Of a stretch of 64,000 nucleotides of DNA, positions 1 to 12,614 are shown piece by piece. Position 1 is the first letter of the stretch. Every line of letters begins with the position of its first letter. A program made the translations under genes and the position numbers. The notes under the pieces were generated by a model. That model worked only from the letters and a program-made list of their open reading frames with translations, was not told the DNA's origin and did no database searches. Origin of the DNA: Rhizopus arrhizus (taxonomy: Eukaryota > Mucoromycota > Mucoromycetes > Mucorales > Rhizopodaceae); NCBI GenBank assembly GCA_024220505.1, contig JAKZZE010000039.1, positions 124,001 to 188,000 on the forward strand, given 5' to 3'.

Positions 1-504
1 GCCCAAAATGGTTGTTGTTGTCGCTCATGTTTTGGGAACTGTGACCACTGCCGGTGCACCTTTCTTTGGCCAAGCCATACTACGTTTCAAATTAATTTGG
101 AAAGCAGATTCGTCAAGAAAGACACAGTTTCTCGTAAAATCCAAGTCTGTTTTTTCCCATTTATGAACCCAATCCAAGCGCTCTTGAATCTTTTCTTCGC
201 TATTCCGGTCTATGGGTTGAAGCCGAGATTTCTTGAGAGATAAATTGCAATGTTGTTTTACAAAATCGAATAAAGTAGTTTTAGATACTTTTAATTCGGT
301 AAACATTTGCTTTAACCTCTTCATTACTTCGTCTAGGACGACGGAAGGATTCTCATCAATGCACTCGAGAATAACGTTTTTATGTTCGTCATGGAGAATA
401 CGTGGACGACCAGTCTTTCTCCGTTTCTCAAAGATATTGTCAGAATCGTTCTCGTATTGCGTGTTGTATAATGGTTTAGGTAGTAAAAGAAAAGGTGGAA
501 ACAA
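1..504 (-). pseudogene. Tc1/mariner-IS630-type DDE transposase, partial at window edge
   Basis: The gene reads leftwards and runs off the window. Residues 30-90 form a helix-turn-helix region typical of this superfamily: GRPRILHDEHKNVILECID, then VVLDEVMKRLKQ and SKTTLFDFVKQHC. A catalytic core start with the first Asp follows (NCVFLDESAFQINL). After VPKT the frame meets a TGA near position 25, but translation past it continues in the same frame as ATTTILG. That matches the ATTRGPSVSILG segment of the related transposase at 61.7-62.5 kb. This copy therefore has an in-frame stop just after the first catalytic Asp, and I call it a pseudogene. The second Asp and third Glu/Asp would lie outside the window. 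No terminal inverted repeat was found to its right, and the start codon near 504 is only the first ATG of the open frame. Confidence 0.8.
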
Positions 505-1233
505 AGATCGAGAAACAGTTTGAGTACTTTTTGAGACTGATCTTTATTTCAGTTTAAGTTAAAGTAAAAATCATTCTAATTGAAGGCAGGTATTTATATC
601 TTATTGAGTGAGTGGCTTGATATCTTCTATTGTGATCGTTCTTCTAATCTTCAGGTACTTTAGCAAGTGTCATCTCTAATTATGATAATGAAAACTTTTC
701 ATTTGTTCTTTTGTATGTCTGTCATAGATTATCTTTTATCCTGGGAATTCCTCACTGATTTGAATAACGTTATTTTACGCGTTATTTCAATTATGTGAAA
801 GATTAGCAATATTCCTGACATTGGATTGGATTTGGTTATTTTAGTTGATACTTCTTCTTATCAAAGAACTCTCATGAATACAATACATATTCTTTTAGAA
901 TATGTTTAATTGGAATTGATTGTATGATCTTATTTAAATAAACTTGTATTTTATTTTATTTTAATTATGATCTTGTATTAAGACTTATATTTATCAATGT
1001 CAATCACAATCAGTTACTGTTCTACAATATAGTAAAGCATCAATAAATTCATATTATCCAATTGCTTTTCATCTAATGCATTATAAAGGCTATTTTTCAT
1101 TTTATGAATAGATCAAGAAAAACCAAAGTTGTTTTATTTAACTTTATATTTTTTTGCCCGTTAATATATTACAAACAGACACTTATCGTTTGATCCCTAA
1201 AAATGTTCACTTCATTTAAATTGCAAAATACAT
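505..1233. other. intergenic, no gene seen
   Basis: AT-rich sequence between the edge transposase and the 3' end of the Nab2-like gene. I see no credible coding frame, RNA gene or repeat. The right part probably holds the 3' UTR of the Nab2-like gene and the left part the remains of the transposon's upstream end. Confidence 0.5.
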
Positions 1234-3023
1234 TCATTGATTTGTATTTGTAGTAGCATCGTTATCTAATCCCATAGAAGGTACCATGTTCTCATTTTGT
1301 TGTGTCTTGGATTTGATAATATCTGCACTTTCTCCAACAATGATTCGTTCTTCAACCTGATTTTCAGGTACAGAAAACTGTCGGATATTTCCATTTTGTA
1401 ATGTGCTGGAAACTTTACCAATAGTGTTCTCTTTTGTATGTTTATAGATGCAGTTTGGTCTCATGCAAGCACCATCATATTTACACTATAATAGTTAAAA
1501 TTATTTATCTCGAATTGTTATAATATTCAGTATATATATTTACAATAATATCAGCATAGGGGTTGGGATCTTTGGGATGTAAAAAATGACAACCAGGTCT
1601 AGCGCAGTTATCACCGTTTTTACAAGGGGTCAACACACGCTGACCAGCAGCATAAGAAGGCTGCGCTTGCATGTAAAATGTCTGCTGAGGAAGAGGATGG
1701 ACATAAGGGCATACGGGATTATTACAATAAGGAAAAAATTTGCATGGATACGGTAATTTAACAGATGGTTGCGAATATGTTGATGCATTCAATTTTGTTG
1801 CATTTTCTGGGTGAATGAACATACATTCATTTGCTTTGTTTGGACAATTAGGAAAATCTCTATAAAATGATGAAAAGGGGAATTAGAAGAATATCAGAAT
1901 ACAAAAGATAATAATGTACTTACCGACAGATAGTGCTAGGATGAACATAAGGACAGTTATCTCCATTATTACAATTTGGCCAGTATTTACATCTTTGTTT
2001 TTTGGTATCTTCCACCACTGGGACTCGTACTGAATTGTTTGTACCTAGCCGATCAAATACGGAAGGACGGTCTGATATACCAACTAAGATTTAAGACATA
2101 CAGTAGAAAATATTTTTGAAATTACTTACCTTCCTTTACGGAAACAGATGATGAACGACCAAGTATAGATATTTCTTTGTCTGATTTACTCTCATCTTCA
2201 TTTGCGTGGCGATTTCTGCGGCTGATTGTACGAGAACTGTTAGTTTCCGGTGAGCGTGATCTCGAGCGTTGACGATGCTGCGCTGGAGAAGAATATCTAT
2301 TAGTCCTTCCATTATCGGTGTTCAGGGCAACTCCAAGAGCTCTTGAAAAGATGCGCCCTTCTTTATTAATTCTAACTTTCGATTGAACTGGTTGCGTGTC
2401 ATTTGATCTAGCATCAGAGGGCTCAATAGAACTCAAAGCTGCTTTTTCAGGTTCCGGAGTAGTCATTAATGCATTATTTTCTGAGTGTTTTGATGCAACA
2501 TGCTGCGCTACCGGTTCGCTGGATTCTGTAATAAGTTCTGCACTTTTAGATGTTTCGGGGTTTTCTAATCTGTTTTTGCGTTCATAAAACCATTGAGTTA
2601 CATTTGGATCTATGTTAAAGAAATTTAATATTTTATCTAACTATTACTAATAAACTTTGCTCACCATAATCAGAACCAACCACTAAACAAAGAAAAAAGG
2701 AAAAAATTAGTAATTGATCGAAAAAACCTAGATAGAAAAAGGGGAAGAAAAAAAGAACTTACAAGTTTGAAGCTCATTACTTATATCCTCGGGACTTTTA
2801 CCAACTCGCATTAATCCAATAACAAAATCAGATAGGGTATTGTCTAATTTTCAAGGTTAATAAGAATAAAAAATATCTAGTTGTCTTTACCTGTTGCATC
2901 AACATATTCATAAGCCACAAGCTTGTTATGAACTTCAGTCTATGTAAATAGTTTAAGTATGTCAAGAATTAGCATAATTTATTCTTTTGAAACCTTTAAT
3001 TGTGGCCAAATGTCTGGATTCAT
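1234..3023 (-). CDS. nab2: Nab2/ZC3H14-type nuclear poly(A)-RNA-binding zinc-finger protein
   Basis: Eight exons: 3023-2994, 2939-2891, 2843-2763, 2682-2665, 2609-2130, 2083-1924, 1859-1545 (junction about 1544) and 1485-1234; about 461 aa. The N-terminus (MNPDIWPQLK, later DFVIGLMRVGKSPEDI) resembles the PWI-like fold of Nab2/ZC3H14 proteins. The middle is an Arg/Ser-rich linker (RQRSRSRSPETNSSR). The C-terminal half carries five tandem CCCH fingers of the Nab2 kind, CX5CX4-6CX3H: CKYWPNCNNGDNCPYVH, CRDFPNCPNKANECMFIH, CKFFPYCNNPVCPYVH, CKNGDNCARPGCHFLH and CKYDGACMRPNCIYKH. Family members bind poly(A) tails in the nucleus and limit tail length during mRNA export. Five fingers match ZC3H14 rather than the seven of yeast Nab2. 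An 18-nt micro-exon (2682-2665) encodes VGSDY. Orthology is by domain order only. Confidence 0.88.
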
Positions 3024-3335
3024 TTGAAGGATAAAAATATTAAAAAACGCAAATGAAAAGTTTGAAAAAATAAGCTAAGAAGTGACTGTTTCTTTGATAA
3101 GATACAAAAAAGGTTTGCATAACAATTTGTTGCATACATGGAAAAAGAGAGCCTCTTTAGTTTTTAGTATTTTCAAACCTTTGAATTCTTTACTACTTAT
3201 TTAATGCTCAATTCAACACTAAGAATACGATTTAAAGACTAAATAATTTACAAAGCGAGCAACGAAAAAGATGCATGCAATACAAGATTGAAGTGGAAAT
3301 GAAAATAATGTAATACAAACAAAGAGATGTTTTTA
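3024..3335. other. intergenic between Nab2-like gene and S9 peptidase
   Basis: About 310 bases between the start of the Nab2-like gene and the stop of the peptidase, both on the minus strand. It should hold the Nab2 promoter and the peptidase 3' UTR. No specific element recognised. Confidence 0.5.
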
Positions 3336-5434
3336 TTAATTCTTGGGATAATTGTAAATTTCAACTCCTTCAATTCCTTCCACAGGGAAACCAAAAATCT
3401 GACCATAAAACCATTGTTCTACTTCCATTGTTCGCTTAATGTTTTCTGCACGGCGGAATCCTATACACATTCTATAAATAAACTGCAAACGCTTAATTTG
3501 ACTTTCTAATAACTTACCGTGGCCTTCGCCTTCATATAACACATAAGCTACAGGAATACCTTTCTTTTTCAATGCCTGGACCATGATCTCTGACTGAGAA
3601 GGAGGAACAACTTTGTCGTCTGCTCCTTGGAAAAATATAACAGGACAAGTGATTTTGTCTGCACTGAATAAAGGAGAACGCTCCTCGTAAACAGCCTTAT
3701 CTTTAGGATATTCGCCAATTAAACGGTCGGGATATCTTGATTCGAACTTATGCGTTTCCTTAGCCAACAAGGTAATATCAGAAATACCATATTTACAGCA
3801 TCCAGCCTTAAAAACATCGCGAAAAGCAACGGAAGCCAGTGTCGTGAAGCCTCCAGCACTTCCACCTTCAATAGCTAATTTTTCACGATCCACAAGTCCT
3901 TGTTCAGCTAAATATAATGCAGCATTACAGCAATCATCCACATCCACAATACCCCACTGTTTGATTAAACGATTACGATACTTGCGACCGTATCCTGAGC
4001 TCCCTCCGTAGTTGACATCGGCCAAGGCAAACCCGCGACTTGTCCAGTACTGATAGCTTCGACTGTATTCGTTAGTTGCCTGAGTAGTAGGTCCTCCGTG
4101 CGAAAGAACACGAAGGGGTGGTAAACCTTCGCCCTTGTACTTGGGATTCTTGGGCTCATAAAAGTAACAGTAGGCAATCTTACCATCTGTGGTTGGGAAA
4201 GTAATCTCTCTACCAATAGAAATATATTCAGGGTCTAAAGGAGAAGCTACATGTCCCTTGATGGTGGAGACCACAGCATGTGTTTCAATGTCGACGGCTA
4301 GTAACTGTCTAGACTCTGTGGTTGAAGACATATTGGCAACAACTATTTCCTTATTATTACTGTCCTTGTATGTATGAACATCGGAAAAGTGTTGATATTT
4401 TTCTAAGGAAAGGCTATAAAGCGTCTTTTGCTCGATATCCAAAACTGCAAGACGATCTTTGTTGATACAAATAAGCTTCTTGGCATCGGACTGGAAAGTG
4501 TCATATGTGGATGAATTGAATCTCCAAGCAGGACTACAGAACTCTTGTTCAATGGGCTCTTTAAATAGAAGATGAACATCATCTGAGTTAGTATAAGAAT
4601 ACAAATTCCAAAATCCTGTACGATCAGAAGCAAAAAAAAGCGTGCCATCAATTCCAAATTTCAACTGCTATATAAGAGATCATTTTAGTATAAGACTTTC
4701 AACGATGTCAAGTTTTTTCAATTTACAGTAATGGATTCCTCAATAGTTTCACCAGCAATACATTTTAATGACTTTATATTCAATGTCTCGTTCTCATACT
4801 CTGTCTTTGCATAATAGAGACGAGTAAAGTCCCAAGGCATATTAGGATGGTTCCAAGCAATATAAGCAAATGCCTTATCATCAGAATATAATCGTGGGCA
4901 AGAATAGAAATCGGCGCCTTGAGCAATAACTGTCTCGTTTTTTGTTTTCAAGTCAATTGAAACAAGAGTATTGACAACATCCTTGGGTTCTTCATTCTCG
5001 AAATGCTCTTCACGCACACAAACTAAAAACATTTTGCTCTGATCGACACAGATATCAGCATAACGGTAAAGAGTATTTTCTTTTGTCAGTGGTTTGATAT
5101 CAGTTGGATCGCTATCGAGATTAATGGTGTAAAGACGCGAATCTTGATTGTTAGAAAAGACCAAGAGACCATTTTTTACAGTAAAGCTTCCTCCTCCGTA
5201 TTCATGAACACGAGTTCTGCAGTTGTAACCTAAAGGTAACAGAGCCTTAGGTTTCTCGTCAGATTTTGAAAGAGATTTATAAAAGATTTGACCACGACCT
5301 TCTTCGGCAGGGACAACTTCATTCCAGTAAACATAGCCCTTATCGATACATACATCAGAGGCTGGTGCACCTGAGGCGAGTGATTCAGCTGTAATAGGCG
5401 ATTCCCAAGAACCAAATGGTTTGACTTCTACCAT
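3336..5434 (-). CDS. S9-family prolyl oligopeptidase-like serine peptidase
   Basis: Three exons (5434-4727, 4667-3518, 3460-3336), 660 aa, no signal peptide seen, so probably cytosolic. The N-terminal half is a beta-propeller-like region that begins with an acylaminoacyl-/dipeptidyl-peptidase style motif (GSWESPITAESLASGAPASD). The C-terminal third is an alpha/beta hydrolase. Nucleophile Ser is in GGSAGGF, Asp in QGADDKVVPPSQSE and His in EGEGHGF, an order typical of S9 peptidases; HGGPTTQ supplies the oxyanion region. The last intron (3517-3461) is 57 nt with no stop in frame. An unspliced reading would insert 19 residues directly after the catalytic GHG; splicing restores GHGFRRAENIKR. The subfamily (acylaminoacyl-peptidase versus prolyl-oligopeptidase-like S9C) cannot be settled from sequence alone. 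Confidence 0.9.
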
Positions 5435-7404
5435 TATGTAAATATATTTGTATAAAACTAGAAGAATAAGGGTTTTCAGTTTATCCGCTCGGAGCTCACT
5501 GTCGCCATTCTATGCTTGGTGTAACTTCAAATGTTCCCTTTTCTCAAATGCTTGTCCGGCGCGAAGGGCATAAACATATAAAATATCCGTTCATGTTTAC
5601 AAGCACGTAGCATCATGTGTTTGCATTTTAGCTATATTGATAATGAAAAACAAAGGAAACTTTTTTTTCTTTCATTTAACTTTAATTAGTTGTAAGATAT
5701 ATTATCTTAGTATGAGCATATTTGGAAATTAAAGGCTATTGTCTTGGCTCAAGGAAGACTACCCGGTTTATTAAGTAATATCCAAAGTTACAAATTGAAC
5801 TATCGCAAGTAAATAAGCTTGCTATTTTGATTCGAAAAAGTTTCATTTCGGTTGACACACAAGAAAAAAAAATATAGCGATTTTCAGTAGGTTTATTTGA
5901 CGAGAAAGGACATGCATACAAACATGCACAGAAATAAAATGTAACAAGAGCTGTTTCACGACTTTTTTTTTTTTTTTCTTTTGCTTACATCTTAAACTAC
6001 GATATATAGCAGATAAATCAATCTAATTTAAAAAGTATTGTATAACATCAAAGACGTGCACACATCTAAACTTTTCTTTTTGTATTTCCATAATATTTTG
6101 GGGGTTATTGAATGCGCTATGTTACCCCAAAACAAGCCTTGGAATACGATTTATAAAAATACTTTTGTAAAGCATATTTGTCTTGAAATTAAGGAATGAT
6201 CAGAACAAGTCCACGTTTATAAATTTGTCTAGTGAGTTACATATTGTCTACACCAAGACATATAATTGTTATAAAGAAATCACGTAATTTTTCTTGATCT
6301 CCTATAATCTATTCGCTGTTTAATAACAATAGTATAATCATGCTGCAAGTATAGCCGTGTAACTGCAACTTGGCTTGTTCTTAGATTTTTTTTTAACTGC
6401 AATCTCAAATGGTATGAGGAAAGAAAAGTTCAACGAGGCTCAAATTTTTCAAGCAGTTTAAAAATAACAAGTAGAGAACATAGCATGTTGTATTGTACGT
6501 AACAAAATCTTGTTTTAGACTTTGTGAAGCCTTAGACCAAAGATCTGATGTTGGTTAAAGTTAGAAAGCAAAGTACTACCAGAGATCTGGAAAGAAGCGG
6601 GATAGATGGTAGGTACTATCACAAAAGGATTGAACCCAAAAAGGGAATTATGCACAGATTAAAAATGTATGTTTTGATTAAAACTTTAATGAACAATGAG
6701 AACACGGTTGCTGATATGAAAGGTAATTTTTGATACTCTTAAACGGTTGCAATTGATCATATATTATTTTGCTGTGAATAAAATAACATCAAGGACGAAA
6801 GTGAGTATTTTATATTTGTTTCATATAACTGATAGTGATGTCAACAGCGTTTATTCAAGTTAATTACTCTTAATAGTCCATTTACTTTATAAAACTGAAT
6901 ACTCTTTCTTTTCTATTGCAACCAATATGAGATGGAAGAAGGTTGCTATTTCTTGTCTCAAAGTATATTTGAAAGACTAATCTAAACAGTTCTTTTTGGG
7001 GACTAAAAGATACGTGGTTTTGTTCTTGATTTATGCATTCTTTTTTTCGTTTTTATTTAGGTTGATGTACTAGTAACATCCTTTTGTTTACTGCAAACCC
7101 AATATTCATTTGTTATTGTCAGCTTTATACAATTCATGCTTACATATTGAAACAAATATCATAGATTGTCATTCTTTAAAAAATTCATCTTCCTCCTTAC
7201 TTTTCCACAGTCTCCCCAAATCACCTTAGTGATACGGCTGTTTTTTTTCCAAAGAAAGTTACACGCTTCAAAAAACAGAAAAAAAAAAGCACCCAATCAA
7301 GAATAGCTATCTGAAAAACCGCATGACGTTTAAAGCATCAATTTCCTTCTGCCTTATTCCTTTTCTTTCTTGTTTTATACTATTTTTTGTATTAAGAAGA
7401 AAAG
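5435..7404. other. 2-kb divergent intergenic region
   Basis: Lies between the start codons of the S9 peptidase and glycogen synthase, so it holds both promoters. AT-rich with several T-tracts (for example around 5960-5980). A 61-codon plus-strand frame at 6548-6733 shows no recognisable motif and I do not call it. No repeat or RNA gene recognised. Confidence 0.5.
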
Positions 7405-9742
7405 ATGCCTTCCATAAGAGATGTTTATAATCCAATTTTATTTGAGATTGCTTGGGAAGTAGCAAATAAAGGTATATCACTTTAACAAACTTTATGTGTG
7501 CACTGACAGACCCCTTGATGTAGTGGGTGGTATTTATACGGTGATCAAGACAAAAGTGCCAGTGACTGTACGTGAGTTTGGTGAAAGATACTGTTTGATT
7601 GGTCCTTTATCATACAAGACAGCACCTATGGAAGTAGAAGCGCTCGAGCCTCCTACAGAAATGCTCAAGGAAACATTAGAGGCTATGTCCGCCAGTGGCG
7701 TGAGATATTTATTTGGCCGGTGGCTAGTTGAAGGAGCTCCCTATGTGCTTTTGTTTGATACAGGTAGCATATCTCATAAGCTGGATGAATGGAAAGGTGA
7801 TCTTTGGCGTGTTGCTGGTATTCCTTCACCTCCAAATGATCAAGAAACAAATGAAGCCATCTTGTTTGGCTATGTAGTCGCTTGGTTTTTGGATGAGATT
7901 ACAAAAAAGGTAGACTGAAAAGTTTATAAGAATACGTAGGTTGCTAACCACTTTTGGAGTACAGTACAACAAACAAACTGCTTCCCCAGAGTCATGCAGC
8001 CCTGCTATCATTGCTCATTTCCATGAATGGTTAGCTGGTGTGGCTATACCATTGATCAAAACACGTAAGATAGACGTAACAACTGTCTTTACTACCCATG
8101 CTACCTTATTGGGTCGTTACTTGTGTGCTGGATCAGTCGACTTTTATAACAATCTTCGAAATTTTGATGTAGATCAAGAGGCAGGTAAACGTGGTATCTA
8201 TCATCGTTACTGTATTGAGAGGGGTGCTGCTCATTGTGCAGATGTGTTTACTACTGTTTCTCATATTACTGCTTATGAAAGTGAACATCTATTAAAACGC
8301 AAACCAGGTAAGAGTTTAAAATGATTTTTTTTTCTTTATTATTCTAAAGATAAAATTATCCAAAGATGGAGTGTTGCCTAATGGTCTAAATGTGGTCAAG
8401 TTTCAAGCAGTTCACGAATTCCAAAATAGGCATGCTCTAAGCAAGGAAAAGATCAATGACTTCGTTCGTGGTCACTTTTATGGTCATTATGATTTTGATT
8501 TAGACAACACCGTCTATTTCTTTACAGCCGGACGATATGAATTTCGCAACAAGGGTGTCGACATGTTTCTGGAGTCACTGGGTCGTAGGTTCTTTGAAAT
8601 ATCTCCAGTATCAACCGTGTATATTAATACTATAAACAGGATTGAATGACCGATTGAGAGCGGCCAATTCAAAAACTACTGTGGTTGCTTTCGTAGTCAT
8701 GCCTGCTGCCACTCGATCATTTAATGTTGAGGCGCTCAAGGGACAAGCGGTAACGAAGCAATTGAGAGAAACTGTGAATGAAATTCAGCAGCGTATTGGT
8801 AAACGTATTTACGAAAGTGCCTTAAGAGGAGACGAGAGTTTAGACCCAAATCATTTCCTTTCCAATGAAGACAAAATTCTTTTAAAACGTCGAGTGTTTG
8901 CATTGAAAAATCAAAATTTACCTCCCATTGTGAGTCATAACATGGTCGATGACGGTACTGATCCAATCATTAATCAACTAAGGCGATTGCAATTGTACAA
9001 CAAGGCAGACGATCGTGTTAAGGTCATCTTCCATCCAGAGTTCTTGAATGCCAACAACCCCCTACTCAGTCTTGATTATGAAGAGTTTGTTCGTGGTTGT
9101 CATCTGGGCGTCTTTCCTTCGTACTATGAACCTTGGGGATATACGCCTGCTGAATGCACTGTCATGGGTGTTCCATCTATTACAACCAATCTTTCAGGGT
9201 TTGGTTGCTTCATGGATGAAAACATTGAAAATTGTGAAGACTATGGTATCTATATTGTGGATAGAAGGCTCAAATCGGTTGAGGAATCAATACAACAATT
9301 ATGCGAGCAGATGTTTCGGTTCTGTCAAAAGACTCGTCGTCAACGTATCAATCAACGTAATCGTACAGAGCGCTTGTCTGACTTATTAGACTGGAAACGT
9401 ATGGGTCTAGAATACATCAAGGCACGTCAATTAGCCTTGCGCCGTGTTTACCCAGATTCTTTTGTGGATGAAGGAGAAGAAATCAGTCCAATGGCCGTTA
9501 AGATTCCAAAACCATTATCAGCTCCTGCTAGCCCAAGTATACGTAATGCAATCAATGGTTACTTTGACAATCAAGATGATGATGAAGAGGATGAAAACTT
9601 AATACCTTTGCCTCGAAAACAGTTTCCTGCACTAAGAAAGGATGAGAACCAACCTTCTCGTGAAGAAGAGTTGTTAAGAGAAGGAGATATCAAAACTTTA
9701 AATAAATTGGCATTGGAAGAGAAAACGCTTCGACATCCTTAG
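7405..9742 (+). CDS. gsy1: glycogen [starch] synthase, GT3 family
   Basis: Five exons (7405-7471, 7524-7909, 7965-8307, 8366-8581, 8640-9742), 704 aa, the usual length for fungal glycogen synthase. It elongates alpha-1,4-glucan from UDP-glucose on glycogenin primers in the cytosol. The conserved N-terminus [13 protein letters not shown] is restored by splicing exons 1 and 2. Further family motifs are [57 protein letters not shown] and [18 protein letters not shown], the last being the C-terminal catalytic segment with its Glu. An Arg-rich stretch ([16 protein letters not shown]) matches the glucose-6-phosphate-responsive helix of eukaryotic GT3. The acidic, Ser-containing C-tail is the usual phosphorylation region. 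The donor at 8582 is GTCGTA, a weak site, so that junction is the least certain. It ends 64 bp from the convergent CobW-type gene. Confidence 0.95.
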
Positions 9743-9806
9743 CAGTATGATACAATCTTACTCCCAATTAAATAAAAAAAAATTATTTCTATGCCTTTTT
9801 TTTTAT

Positions 9807-11059
9807 TTAATGACGATGAGCCTTAGTTAACCTGACTTCACCGTCTTGACCGTTCAGTAAACCTTTGACTCTCTCTGTATACATTCTTAGATCCTGGCCC
9901 ATGACAGTGATCTTTACTTGAACATTTTTTGTATTCTCCAATGTTTCTTCATTCTCAACTGGGGTGATAGAAAAGCGACCAAAGGCATGGTTCACAATGA
10001 TCAATTGACTGTCATTTAGTCGAACGAATCCCTTGATACGGTAAATATCGTCTTTAGGCATTGATTTCAAAAAGGTCTCTAAACTCTCAATTGTCAATCC
10101 ATTGTTATTAATGTCTTGAGTAATTTGAATCAGATCCACTTCATTCTTTTGATGATGTGGGTCAAATACCATTGCTTCTAATGTGTTGCTCTTGCTGTAT
10201 CCCACTTTAAAAAGTTCTGTGTCGAGTCCAAAAACAAGATCGGGAGAGACACCTTCCTTGTCACACTTTACTTTGGGTGTATCCGTATTCAAAACATTAA
10301 TGGCATCCAATACAGAGTCCAATTGGCGCTCATCCACTAATTCATACTTGTTGAGTAAAATAACATCAGTATACTGAGCTTGTAATTTGGCTGTATAACT
10401 CGTATCTTCATAACCACTAAAGTTCTCGCAGTCTACTACAGTGATAATAGAATCCAACATGAATCCCTCTGCTTCCATTTCTCTGATTTGCCATGCAATA
10501 GGCGCTATAGGTATCAAGTCAGTTTAATGTATTGATTGTATTTTTATTTATTTTTTTTCGTACCAGGAAAGGCTGAACCACTTGTTTCAATGATAATTCT
10601 GTCTGGATTATATTTGTCTGTCAAAGAGCAGAAAATAAACTGTTGAACTAAACATTTTTGCAATCAAAACGTCATCTTTTTTTTACCCTTTAATTCTTGT
10701 AAGGCCAGCTTCATTTGACCAACAAGTACACAGCACATACAACCATTCACCATTTCTTGTACACCAATATTGGATTCTTTAGCTAACTGACTATCAACTA
10801 TCAGGAAAAATTGTTTAGTAGAACATTTGAGGTTGTTTCTGTTCTGCTGTACCTTCAATATCTCCAAATTCATTTTTTAAAAGGCATACTTTATAGTCTT
10901 CTGGTATTTTACGTAATAAACTCAAAATTTGTGTTGTTTTTCCTATATGAATCTTAAACTCTAAAGTCCACAAGAAAGGAAAGAGTGTTCTGTATATTTA
11001 CCACTTCCTAAGAAACCAGTGAATACTGTAATAGGAATAGACTTGGTAGTGGAGGGCAT
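9807..11059 (-). CDS. CobW/ZNG1-family metal-chaperone GTPase
   Basis: Five exons (11059-11002, 10942-10853, 10797-10687, 10617-10564, 10504-9807), 336 aa. Walker A is GFLGSGKTT, split by intron 1. The metal-binding CXCC motif is in EMVNGCMCCVLVGQ, as in COG0523/CobW proteins. Switch-like IIIETSGSAFPAPIAW, Walker-type ITVVDCENF and the base-recognition motif LNKYEL follow. The C-terminal CobW_C region includes GFVRLNDSQLIIVNHAFG and ends in VRLTKAHRH. Eukaryotic relatives (ZNG1/CBWD) deliver zinc to methionine aminopeptidase. This protein has NKYE where many CobW proteins have NKxD, so the exact subfamily is uncertain. It lacks the expanded His-rich loop of some bacterial members. Confidence 0.88.
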
Positions 11060-11366
11060 ATTTTTAATTATTTATGGAAAAAAAAAACAATAAAAAAAAA
11101 ACAAACGATTTTTTATATCTGTTTCGGGTAATGCGGATCTCTTATCGCAGATTTAAATCTTGAGTCCAGGTATAGATTCACTTGTGATAACTACAGATTG
11201 TTTTTAATTGTATAAAGTACATTATAGGCTTTATTATTAAAAGAAATAAGAACTGAAATTGAATAGAATGATATATGATAATAATGAGAGATAAGATACA
11301 GAAGAAATTTACAATGAGGTATATGCGTGGGCTCTTTTTTTTTTTTAAAAAAAAAGGGTTTCCAAC

Positions 11367-12614
11367 TTAAGCATGCCGTGTCACTCTTTCTTCTTGTTGG
11401 TTACGCATTGCAATAGCATCACGTATGACTTCTAGTAAAGAGTCTACACCTTGACGATCAATTTGATGGTGCAAAACCAAACGAGCCTTCTTTCCCATAC
11501 CACCCATCTTTATGTTACGTTCAGCCAAGACAGGGATCAGATCACGTTCGATCTCAAGACCTACACGAGTAGTATCAATGAAGACCATATTTGTGTGAGT
11601 GGGGACTTGGAGGTCGATACCCATAGCGACCAACTGGTCAGCCAGGTATTTAGCCAATTGGTGCGTTTCTTTCATAGTAGGAACAATATGGTCGATACCG
11701 TACTTTGCAGCAACAGCCATGAAACCAGCTTGTCTCCATCCACCACCAAACAATTTGCGGTAATAGCGGACACGATCAACAAACTTGGCATTACCAACCA
11801 CAATAGAACCAATGGGAGCACCAACGCCTTTAGAGAGACAGAGAGACATGGAGTCAAAGTGTCTACCATATTCCTTTAAAGAGATACCAGTTTCTTGTGA
11901 GGCATTCCAAAGACGAGCGCCATCAAGGTGCATAGCAAGACCTTTGTTACGAGCCATCTTGGATATTTTAGCAATTTCTTCAATTGGAAATACCATACCA
12001 TTCAAGGTATTTTCAAGAGAGACAACACGAGTAGGAGCAGAATAAATATCTTCACCCAAAATGTTTGCTTCGATTTCTTCACTTGTAACGTGGACACCAT
12101 TCGAGGCAATGACAGGAGAAACAGAGGCACGAGAATGGAAGGAAATACCACCAGCTTCCCAAAGAAAGACATGTGCGCGAGAATCACAGACGACAGAGTG
12201 GGGGGGAGTAGTGAGATGAGTACGAAGAGCCAACTGGTTTGTCATCGTGCCACTCGCACAGAAAAGAGCAGCTTCATGGCCAGTTAGTTCAGCCACGTAA
12301 TCTTGAAGTTCGTTGACAGACTTGTCTTCCTATAGTTAAAAAGAGGTTAATATACAGCATAAAAACAACGCATGAATAGGTTGTACCTGAAAGACATCAT
12401 CAGAACGAGAGGCATGCTTCATAAGTTCAAACATTTCGTCCGTAGGAGCAGTTACAGTATCACTTCTAAAGTCATACAACTTTAAGTTTGAATTTAGTTT
12501 TTTCGAGACACCATCATGAACCAAAGAGGAGGTATAGTAGGCATGAGGAGCAGCTGTAGTTGACAACAGACGACGAGAGACCAAAGGGGTAATAAGCTTT
12601 GACAAAGGAGACAT
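11367..12614 (-). CDS. gly1: L-threonine (allo-threonine) aldolase, PLP-dependent
   Basis: Two exons (12614-12387 and 12329-11367), 396 aa. It cleaves threonine/allo-threonine to glycine and acetaldehyde. Family motifs are YDFRSDTVTAPTDEM near residue 45, EALFCASGTMTNQLAL-type cofactor region, MHLDGARLWNA (Asp contacting the PLP nitrogen) and LCLSKGVGAPIGS with the Schiff-base Lys. I take the ATG at 12614 as start because the longer open frame begins with GTG. The first ~40 residues are extra compared with bacterial enzymes and rich in Ser, Leu, Arg and Thr (LVSRRLLSTTAAPHA), which could be a mitochondrial presequence; this is inference. The transcript end falls in an A/T-rich hairpin-like stretch around 11337-11358. 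Confidence 0.93.

Noticed and set aside
6548..6733. 61-codon frame upstream of glycogen synthase
   Set aside because: Short, no motif, no conserved composition; within a promoter region.
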